Shown: positions 1-5,965 of the stretch, piece after piece
Position numbering within the stretch: position 1 is the first letter of the stretch
Layout: every line of letters begins with the position of its first letter
Origin: Polaromonas sp.
Lineage (GTDB): Bacteria > Pseudomonadota > Gammaproteobacteria > Burkholderiales > Burkholderiaceae
Length of the DNA: 10,463 nucleotides
Assembly (NCBI GenBank): GCA_013823505.1
Contig: PNMH01000108.1
Coordinates: forward strand, 1-10,463
Direction of reading: 5' to 3'
Made by a program: the position numbers and the translations under genes
The notes under the pieces: model-generated
Told to the model about the DNA's origin: nothing
The model's input: the letters and a program-made list of their open reading frames with translations, nothing else
Database searches by the model: none

Positions 1-421
1 CTTGAATTTCATCGATGATCTTGTCCAGTTTCTTGTCGCCGCCGAAGACGATGTCCTTCTCCTGGAAGTCGGAGGTGAACTGCATCGTCACGAAGGTGTC
101 CACACCGGTCATGCCGATGTAGTAATTGCGGCGCGCGGCCCAGCTGTACTGGCCGCAGCCCACGGGGCCGTGGGAGATGTGGATCATGTCCTTGATGGGG
201 CCCCACACCACGCCCTTGGAGCCCGCATAGGCGCAGCCGCGGATCGTCATCACGCCGGGTAGCGACTTGATGTTGGACTTCACGCCGCAGTCGGGCTTGC
301 CCTCTTCGTAGGTGTTCAGGTGCTTGGCGCGGCGCTTGGCCATCTTTTCGGGATAGGCCTTGAGCACTTCATCGATCAGGGCCTTGTTGGCGGCCTTGCG
401 CTCTTCAACGGTGGCGGTCAT
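1..421 (-). CDS. nifD: Nitrogenase MoFe protein alpha chain, N-terminal part (cut by window edge)
   Basis: The first 140 codons of NifD are present; the gene runs off the left edge. NifD with NifK forms the dinitrogenase tetramer that carries the P-cluster and FeMo-cofactor and reduces N2 to ammonia in the cytoplasm. Visible family signatures are [10 protein letters not shown] (residues 61-70) and [12 protein letters not shown] (83-94). These carry Cys63 and Cys89, matching the P-cluster ligands Cys62 and Cys88 of Azotobacter vinelandii NifD; the third alpha-chain ligand lies outside the window. The ATG at 421-419 is preceded on the minus strand by GGAG about six bases upstream. The gene lies 97 bp downstream of nifH and is almost certainly co-transcribed with it from the sigma-54 promoter upstream of nifH. 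Confidence 0.97.
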   Translation of the reverse strand, partial: MTATVEERKAANKALIDEVLKAYPEKMAKRRAKHLNTYEEGKPDCGVKSNIKSLPGVMTIRGCAYAGSKGVVWGPIKDMIHISHGPVGCGQYSWAARRNYYIGMTGVDTFVTMQFTSDFQEKDIVFGGDKKLDKIIDEIQ

Positions 422-460
422 GGGTCACTCCATTGGATGGTGGGGATCGGGGGGCGAGCC

Positions 461-490
461 CCACCCCGGCGCCACGCAGGCGCCGGGTGG
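461..490 (-). promoter_or_regulatory. Stem-loop in the nifH-nifD intergenic region
   Basis: On the plus strand the arms are CCACCCCGGCGCC (461-473) and GGCGCCGGGTGG (479-490), with loop ACGCA. They pair over 12 bp with a single bulged C. In the nifHD transcript this would be a very stable hairpin starting about 30 nt after the nifH stop. Hairpins at this place in other diazotrophs protect nifH mRNA or mark a processing site, giving more NifH than NifDK; that role here is inferred. The run of T at 500-506 is on the plus strand, so for the nif transcript it is A-rich and lies before the hairpin. It is therefore not a classical intrinsic terminator for nifH. Confidence 0.75.
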
Positions 491-518
491 AAGCGTCGCT
501 TTTTTCTTCAGTGGGCGA

Positions 519-1457
<939 letters not shown>

Positions 1458-1531
1458 TCAGCCTGACGTGCCTATAGATCTTGTTATCGGATCACGCATC
1501 GGCCGGACTTGTGTCCGCGCAGCCACTCCTT

Positions 1532-1547
1532 TGCACCTTCCGTGCCA
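1532..1547 (-). promoter_or_regulatory. Sigma-54 (-24/-12) promoter of nifHD
   Basis: The minus strand reads TGGCACGGAAGGTGCA. Against the consensus TGGCACG-N4-TTGCA only one base differs (G for T just before TGC); the invariant GG and GC have the correct spacing. The transcript would start near 1521, giving a leader of about 120 nt before nifH. A NifA-type site lies upstream at a normal distance. Confidence 0.88.
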
Positions 1548-1576
1548 TGCCGCTCCAGCCCTCTGTCCACACACCG

Positions 1577-1589
1577 CAAGTGCTTGTTT
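1577..1589 (-). promoter_or_regulatory. Possible IHF site between the NifA site and the nifH promoter
   Basis: The minus strand reads AAACAAGCACTTG, one mismatch from the IHF consensus WATCAANNNNTTR. It sits in the most A/T-rich part of the control region, between the NifA site and the -24 element, where IHF normally bends DNA so that NifA can touch sigma-54 polymerase. The plus-strand palindrome TGTTTT-N8-AAAACA (1585-1604) overlaps it and could be a separate regulator site. IHF consensus matches occur often by chance, so this is tentative. Confidence 0.4.
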
Positions 1590-1641
1590 TACAGAGGGAA
1601 AACAGGATTTTTCGGGGGCTCGCACGAGGTCCGATGGGCTT

Positions 1642-1657
1642 TGTTCCGAACCCGACA
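1642..1657. promoter_or_regulatory. NifA upstream activating sequence
   Basis: TGTTCCGAACCCGACA is a perfect match to the NifA recognition pattern TGT-N10-ACA. It lies about 130 bp upstream of the predicted nifH start and about 137 bp upstream of the predicted start of the divergent promoter at 1761-1776. It is therefore well placed to activate both. No second perfect TGT-N10-ACA was found in 1401-1821. Confidence 0.8.
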
Positions 1658-1760
1658 AAGCGCGCCCGCCGCGTCGCAAACGGCACGCCTGCGACGCTGG
1701 CTCCGGCCGCTTGTGTCGTGTTTGCTGCGCCCCTTGGCGCGCGCGAGGGTTTGTTGGGGC

Positions 1761-1776
1761 TGGTACGTTCATTGCA
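1761..1776 (+). promoter_or_regulatory. Sigma-54 promoter of the rightward operon that contains draTG
   Basis: TGGTACGTTCATTGCA matches the consensus TGGCACG-N4-TTGCA at every fixed position but one (T for C). The predicted start is near 1787, about 35 nt before the ATG at 1822. The NifA site at 1642-1657 lies upstream. This is the only promoter seen ahead of the rightward gene run. Confidence 0.85.
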
Positions 1777-1821
1777 GACAGTGGCGGTGAGTCTTTCCCT
1801 TCCCCAACCACAGGAACCGCC

Positions 1822-2430
1822 ATGACCACGCTGACCGCGCCCGCCGCCATCGAAGACACCGCCTTCGCCCGCCTCGAAAAAGAAGGCCGCATGCTCAACC
1901 CGGTGCTCAAGGCGCCGACCCATGTCGAGGGCCGCTTCGGCTTCCGCGGCGAACTGGCGCTGCGTTTTGCCGACAAGATGGCCGACGAGGCGCGCCCGCC
2001 CGAACTCAAGTGCGACCAGGTCATGGCCGTGGCCCGCGTGGGCGAGCAGCACCTGCCCTTCTTCTGCGGCTGGCTGCTGTCCTTCGAATCGCTCAAGGTC
2101 GTGGCCGACGTGCTGGGCGACACGCTCAGCGCCGGCGGCAAGTACTTCCTGTTCTGCGACAACATGGACATCTCCCGCAAGTACCAGGTGCCGTACAAGG
2201 GCGCCATGTTCTACGTGCTGCCCATCCTGGAGAACACGGTCTACAACGAGATGCTCGAACTGCTCTACCTGGAGAAGGGCGACCTCAAGAAGAAGGACAC
2301 CGCCGGCAAGCTCGACGCCGTGGCCGACGCCGCACTCAAGTACGACGTCACCTACGACACCATCACCTACGACGAAGGCCTGAAGCTGATGGGCCCGGTG
2401 CGCAACGTCAACGAGAACCGGCCGGTCTGA
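1822..2430 (+). CDS. Unrecognised 202-aa nif/dra-linked protein
   Basis: I do not recognise the family. The protein is soluble, with no signal peptide or membrane segment. An N-terminal helix-like part is followed by a central stretch with three cysteines in short hydrophobic or charged contexts (KCDQVM, FFCGWLL, LFCDNMD). A lysine-rich segment (GDLKKKD) and a tyrosine/threonine-rich C-terminal part (DVTYDTITYDEG) come next. The ATG at 1822 has AGGAA six bases upstream and lies about 35 nt downstream of the predicted sigma-54 start. Composition and codon use match the nif and dra genes. It is the first gene of the draTG run, and draT begins 17 bp after its stop, so it is probably made under nitrogen-fixing conditions. 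A role in nitrogenase function or in the DraT/DraG switch is inference from position only. Confidence 0.85.
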   Translation: MTTLTAPAAIEDTAFARLEKEGRMLNPVLKAPTHVEGRFGFRGELALRFADKMADEARPPELKCDQVMAVARVGEQHLPFFCGWLLSFESLKVVADVLGDTLSAGGKYFLFCDNMDISRKYQVPYKGAMFYVLPILENTVYNEMLELLYLEKGDLKKKDTAGKLDAVADAALKYDVTYDTITYDEGLKLMGPVRNVNENRPV

Positions 2431-2447
2431 GCGCCTGACCGGCCGCG

Positions 2448-3293
2448 ATGGACGATGAACCGGTCCAGCCCCACCGCTGGTACAGCACCAACCTCGTGGG
2501 CGTGCCCGCGCGGGTGCTGGCCAGCACCGCGTTCAACGCGCACCCGCTGCCCCTGTCCATCGCCGGCACGCGCGAATGCCACCCCGGCCTGTTCAGCCTG
2601 CTCGCGCGCTGCCAGGGCCTGAACGACGCGGCGGAGGTGTTCGTGCACTACCTCGACATCGCCTTCGGCCTGCGCAGCCCCGCCGCCCACGAGGCGGCCG
2701 ATCTGGGACCGACCGAACGCCGCCGCTGGCGCAGCAGCTGGCGCAAGCTGCTGCAGGCCTGGGGCATGGACAACGCCAGCCCCGCCGGGGCCGTGCTCAA
2801 GGGCTGGGTCGAAAGCCGCTTCGGCCTGGTGCCCACGCACCACCGCCAGCCGCTGCAGCGTTTTCCGTCACCGGCCTGGGTCACCTACCTCGAAGAAAAA
2901 ACCTTCAGCCGCCTGCACAACAACAACATCCACCAGCAGCTGGACCTGCTGTTCGAGTTCTGCCAGTGGGCGCTGCAGCGCTTCGGCCTGCCGGGGCATG
3001 CGGCGGCGGGTGCGCCCCATGTGCGGCTGTGGCGCGGCAGCACGCGCTGCGACGAGCAGCTGGTCGGTGGTTCACTGCAACAAAGGCACTGCACCGTGCG
3101 GCTGAACAACCTGGTCTCGTTCAGCCTGTCGGCAGAAGACGCCGGCTGCTTCGGCGACTGGGTGTTCGAGGTGCAGGTGCCCGCCAGCAAGCTGCTGGTC
3201 TTCCCCGGCCTGCTGACCGGGCAGGTGCTGCAGGGCGAACAGGAAGTGCTGGCCCTGGGCGGCGACTACGAGGTGGTGGCGCGCTATGGCTGA
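2448..3293 (+). CDS. draT: NAD+-dinitrogen-reductase ADP-D-ribosyltransferase
   Basis: DraT transfers ADP-ribose from NAD+ to one arginine of NifH (Arg102 here), switching nitrogenase off after ammonium or energy shift. The 281-aa length fits the family. Recognisable segments are WYSTNLVGVP (11-20), the region ending VHYLDIAFGL (66-75), and EEKTFSRLHNNNIHQQLDLLFEF (about 149-171). Three segments are consistent with the R-S-E scheme of arginine-specific ADP-ribosyltransferases: RLWRGSTR (193-200), SFSLS (224-228) and EQE (264-266); the exact catalytic assignment is inference. The start at 2448 keeps the conserved N-terminus but has no clear ribosome-binding site. It may depend on translational coupling to the gene ending 17 bp upstream. 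A 144-bp gap with a repeat element separates it from draG. Confidence 0.93.
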   Translation: MDDEPVQPHRWYSTNLVGVPARVLASTAFNAHPLPLSIAGTRECHPGLFSLLARCQGLNDAAEVFVHYLDIAFGLRSPAAHEAADLGPTERRRWRSSWRKLLQAWGMDNASPAGAVLKGWVESRFGLVPTHHRQPLQRFPSPAWVTYLEEKTFSRLHNNNIHQQLDLLFEFCQWALQRFGLPGHAAAGAPHVRLWRGSTRCDEQLVGGSLQQRHCTVRLNNLVSFSLSAEDAGCFGDWVFEVQVPASKLLVFPGLLTGQVLQGEQEVLALGGDYEVVARYG

Positions 3294-3297
3294 AGCG

Positions 3298-3412
3298 AAA
3301 CACCCCCGCGCCGCTTCGCGTCACCCCCTCCAGGGAGGCGGCACCAGAGGCCCGGCAAAGCCGGTTCCTCGGTGCCTCTCGGTGGCGTTGTTTCATGCGA
3401 TGCAGCTGGCGC
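3298..3412. repeat. REP-like intergenic repeat with long hairpin between draT and draG
   Basis: Nearly the whole draT-draG gap is filled by palindromic GC-rich sequence. CCTCC-AG-GGAGG lies at 3327-3338. A longer imperfect hairpin spans 3340-3376, with nested arms GGCACC/GGTGCC, GAGG/CCTC and CCGGC/GCCGG around an AAA loop. Its general make-up (GCGCCGCTTCGCG start, CCCCCTC..GGG block, CCGGCAAAGCCGG core) resembles elements I know to be scattered between genes in Comamonadaceae; this is from memory and was not searched. In the mRNA the hairpin could act on draT stability or reduce read-through into draG. Confidence 0.6.
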
Positions 3413-3437
3413 TCCGGCGACATGAGAACTGAACATC

Positions 3438-4385
3438 ATGACTGAGCAGTTCGACCGGGCCCTGGGCGCCTACCTGGGCCTGGCCATCGGCGACGCGCTC
3501 GGCGCCACGGTCGAGTTCATGCGCCCGCGCGAGATCCTGCTGCAGCACGGCATGCACCGCGACATCGTCGGTGGCGGCTGGCTCAAGCTGGCGCGCGGCC
3601 AGGTCACCGACGACACCTCCATGAGCCTGGCCCTGGGCGACGCGTTGCTGCTGGGCGGCGCCGACGGCATCACCGCCCTGCGCGACGGCCAGGACGACGC
3701 GCTGCTGCAGACCATCGGCCAGGCCTACGTGGCCTGGTGGCGCGCCGGCCCGGTGGACTGCGGCAACACCTGCCGCCGCGGCATCCTGCGCTTCCTGCAC
3801 GAAGGCAGCCTCAGCGGCCCGCCCAACGACGGCGACGGCGGCAACGGCGCCGCCATGCGCAACCTGCCGGTGGCCCTGGCCACGCTGGGCGACCGCGCGG
3901 CGTTCGAGCGCCTGTCCATCGCGCAGGCCCATGTCACCCACCACCACCCGCTGTCGGACGCCGCCACGCTGGGCCTGGGCCACCTGCTGCGCGGGCTGAT
4001 CGCGGGCGACGACCACGCGCGCCTGTGCCAGCGCATCGACCAGTGGGTGGCCGAAGAACCGGCGTTCCGCCACACGCCCTATCGCGGCCGCGCCACCGCC
4101 TACGTGGTGGACACGGTGCAGACCGTGCTGCACTTCATCCGCACGCACGAGGACGTGGAGGACGCCGTCATCGCCACCGTCAACCAGGGCGACGACGCCG
4201 ACACCACCGGCGCGCTGGTGGGCATGCTGGCCGGCGCGCGCTGCGGCGCCAGCCGCCTGCCCTGGCGCTGGCTCAGCCGCCTGCAGCCGGCCACCGTGCG
4301 CGCCATCACCGACCAGACCAGCGGCCTGCTCGCCCTGGCCGACCAGTTGTCTCACCCCGTGATCGCCCGAGGGAAAACGCCATGA
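3438..4385 (+). CDS. draG: ADP-ribosyl-dinitrogen reductase glycohydrolase
   Basis: DraG removes ADP-ribose from modified NifH and so reactivates nitrogenase; it is a binuclear Mn2+ enzyme of the ADP-ribosylglycohydrolase fold. At 315 aa it is slightly longer than the roughly 290-300 aa usual for the family. The metal-binding motifs are visible: GLAIGDALGATVEF (14-27), TDDTSM (57-62), GNGAAMR (136-141), the His cluster at 168-170, and NQGDDADTTGAL (249-260), with the Asp/Asp/Thr ligands in the expected place. No strong ribosome-binding site precedes the ATG at 3438. The stop overlaps the start of the next gene (ATGA, 4382-4385), which indicates co-translation. The 144-bp gap before it is the only loose junction in the run. 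Confidence 0.95.
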   Translation: MTEQFDRALGAYLGLAIGDALGATVEFMRPREILLQHGMHRDIVGGGWLKLARGQVTDDTSMSLALGDALLLGGADGITALRDGQDDALLQTIGQAYVAWWRAGPVDCGNTCRRGILRFLHEGSLSGPPNDGDGGNGAAMRNLPVALATLGDRAAFERLSIAQAHVTHHHPLSDAATLGLGHLLRGLIAGDDHARLCQRIDQWVAEEPAFRHTPYRGRATAYVVDTVQTVLHFIRTHEDVEDAVIATVNQGDDADTTGALVGMLAGARCGASRLPWRWLSRLQPATVRAITDQTSGLLALADQLSHPVIARGKTP

Positions 4386-4825
4386 CCCACCTCGTCTTCT
4401 TCGAAAAACCCGGCTGTGGCGGCAACGCCCGCCAGCGCGCCGCGCTGCAAGCCGTCGGCCACACGCTGGAGCGGCGCAACCTGCTCACCGCGCACTGGAC
4501 GCGCGAAGCCCTGCTGGAATTCCTGGCGCCGCTGCCCGTGGCCGACTGGTTCAACCGCGCCGCGCCACGCGTCAAAAGCGGCGAGGTGCGGCCCGAAGCA
4601 CTGACAGCCGACGCCGCCCTGGCCCTGCTGATCGCCGAGCCCCTGCTCATCCGCCGCCCGCTGATGCAGAACACCGCCGACGGCAGCCGCCACGTCGGCT
4701 TCGACACCGACGCCGTCAGCGCCTGGGTCGGCCTCGAACCCTCGGCCCAGCGCCCGGCCTCGCTCGAAGGCTGCAGCTCCCCCACCCACGCCTGCCGCCA
4801 CGGAGACCACCATGCCGCTGTTTGA
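4382..4825 (+). CDS. ArsC-like nitrogenase-associated protein (NifO-type)
   Basis: This 147-aa protein has the thioredoxin/ArsC-like fold signature FFEKPGCGGNARQ near the N-terminus with a single Cys12. The pattern continues with LTAHWTREALLEFL and VADWFNRAAPRVKSGEV, as in the nitrogenase-associated subgroup of the ArsC family (NifO of Azotobacter belongs here). Its exact reaction is not known. Classical arsenate reductase activity is unlikely, because the usual ArsC active-site surroundings are replaced by CGGN. From memory, a related gene follows draTG in Rhodospirillum rubrum. It overlaps the draG stop by 4 bp, has GAGGG upstream of its ATG, and its last 14 bp overlap the next gene. The family call is firm and the function open. 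Confidence 0.85.
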   Translation: MTHLVFFEKPGCGGNARQRAALQAVGHTLERRNLLTAHWTREALLEFLAPLPVADWFNRAAPRVKSGEVRPEALTADAALALLIAEPLLIRRPLMQNTADGSRHVGFDTDAVSAWVGLEPSAQRPASLEGCSSPTHACRHGDHHAAV

Positions 4826-5060
4826 CTACCACTGCAAAGCCTGCAACGCCGACTTCGAGCTGCTGGTGCGCGCCAGCACCGTGCCCACCTGCCCGCACTG
4901 CGCCAGCACCGAGCTGGACAAGTGCGTCTCCCGCATCGCCCCGGCCGGCAAGATCGAAGCGATCCGCATGGCCCACCGGCGCGTGGCCGACGCGGCCGGC
5001 CACTTCAACCACTACAGCCCATCCGAACGCGCGCGGCTGCTCAAGGGCAAGAGCGTCTGA
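4812..5060 (+). CDS. FmdB-family small zinc ribbon protein
   Basis: This 82-aa protein begins MPLFDYHCKAC, the typical opening of FmdB/CxxC-CxxC regulatory-type zinc ribbons. Cys8, Cys11, Cys27 and Cys30 form two CxxC knuckles that would hold one zinc. The rest is basic and helical (MAHRRVADAAGHFNHYSPSERARLLKGKSV). FmdB was first described as a possible regulator of formamidase, but most members have no proven role. Its ATG lies inside the end of the preceding gene (14-bp overlap) and has GGAGA upstream. A link to nitrogenase regulation or metal handling is inference from operon position. Confidence 0.85.
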   Translation: MPLFDYHCKACNADFELLVRASTVPTCPHCASTELDKCVSRIAPAGKIEAIRMAHRRVADAAGHFNHYSPSERARLLKGKSV

Positions 5061-5073
5061 CCCTGGAGGCGCC

Positions 5074-5799
5074 ATGAGCGAGACCACCGACCACGGCGCC
5101 GACGCCTTCTTCCGCGAACAGCGCGACGCCTTCACGCACACCCTGGCCACGCAGGGCAGCGAAGCCGCGCTGCTGCAGGCCTGGGACAGCTTCGACGGCA
5201 ACGTCGCCATCCAGTGCGAAGGCCAGCCGCCGGTGGACTGCGCCAAAGGCTGCGCCAGCTGCTGCACGCTGCGCGTCACCGCGCTGGCGCCCGAGGTGTT
5301 TGTGCTGGCCGACTACCTGCGCGCCACCGCCCCCGCCCTGCAGCGCCACGGCATCGACCTGATCGGCGCCGTGCGCGAAGCCGACGCCGCCACCCGCGGC
5401 CTGAATGAGCCCGCCCGCGTCGCCGCCCGCCGCCGCTGCGCCTTCGTCGTCAAAGGCGTGTGCCTCATCCACCGCGCGCGGCCCCTGGCCTGCCGCGGCC
5501 ACGCCTCACACGACCGGCGCGCCTGCGCCGACGCCGCCGCCGGCCGCGTGGACCAAGTGCCCTTCTCCGGCCCGCACCGCCTGGTGCGCCTGCTGCTGCA
5601 GGCCGCCCTGCAGGCCGCGCTGCGCGACCAGGGCAAAGCCTGGGGCGCCTACGAACTCAACCACGCCCTGGTGCTGGCACTGGACCGGCCCGACGCACAG
5701 GCCGCGTGGCAACAGGGCGAAGACCCGCTGGCCGAGGCGGCGGCCGATCTGGAGCTGCGTGAGGCGATGGCGGCGGGGTTTGATGAGATGCGGCGGTGA
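5074..5799 (+). CDS. YkgJ-family cysteine cluster protein
   Basis: This is a 241-aa protein with the CxxxCxxCC motif (Cys56, Cys60, Cys63, Cys64 in DCAKGCASCC). It is followed by a second set, Cys122, Cys130 (CAFVVKGVCLIHRARPLACRG) and Cys140, then Cys151. This is the pattern of the YkgJ/UPF0153 family, thought to bind zinc or an iron-sulfur cluster; no reaction is established. The C-terminal part is helical and alanine-rich. The ATG at 5074 has GGAGG four bases upstream and lies 13 bp after the FmdB stop; I chose it over upstream in-frame codons, which run through the FmdB gene. It is the last gene of the rightward run. The following DNA changes in composition. Confidence 0.88.
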   Translation: MSETTDHGADAFFREQRDAFTHTLATQGSEAALLQAWDSFDGNVAIQCEGQPPVDCAKGCASCCTLRVTALAPEVFVLADYLRATAPALQRHGIDLIGAVREADAATRGLNEPARVAARRRCAFVVKGVCLIHRARPLACRGHASHDRRACADAAAGRVDQVPFSGPHRLVRLLLQAALQAALRDQGKAWGAYELNHALVLALDRPDAQAAWQQGEDPLAEAAADLELREAMAAGFDEMRR

Positions 5800-5829
5800 A
5801 GGTTGGGGCTGTGGACGCCCCGTTGTCGA

Positions 5830-5941
5830 TTCAACGCGCTGCGTTGAAGGACTGTTCTGCAGCAGGAGCGGACAGTGAAAGTCGATCGCTGAAAGACGGC
5901 TGATGCGCAAGGAGCGGTCCACTTCACGCGTCCGCTTTCAG
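5830..5941. repeat. Intergenic inverted repeats between ykgJ-like gene and SEC-C gene
   Basis: The 166-bp gap between two convergent genes holds a perfect hairpin TTCAACGC-GCT-GCGTTGAA (5830-5848). It also holds a looser nested pair: AGCGGAC (5867-5873) with GTCCGCT (5930-5936), and CTGAAAG (5889-5895) with CTTTCAG (5935-5941). None is followed by a clear T-run on either strand, so an intrinsic terminator is not proven. The first hairpin may still serve as a bidirectional transcription end for the converging genes. Confidence 0.5.
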
Positions 5942-5965
5942 TTCTGCACTCTGCGGCGAGATCAG

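Noticed and set aside
461..506. Hairpin followed by a T-run as an intrinsic terminator
   Set aside because: The T-run follows the stem only on the plus strand, where no gene is transcribed into it. On the nif strand it is an A-run before the stem.
1468..1821. N-terminal extension of the unknown gene back to 1468
   Set aside because: The extension would run through the NifA site and both sigma-54 promoters and is Cys/Arg-rich low-quality protein. The ATG at 1822 has a good ribosome-binding site after the predicted transcript start.
3393..4355. Long minus-strand open frame (320 codons) opposite draG
   Set aside because: It mirrors the GC-rich draG codons, lacks recognisable motifs and is explained by high third-position GC. 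DraG itself has full family signatures.
3737..4381. Plus-strand open frame running through draG into the NifO-like gene
   Set aside because: Upstream of the ATG at 4382 it is an Arg/Pro/His-rich shadow of draG. The ArsC-like domain starts at 4382 with its own ribosome-binding site.
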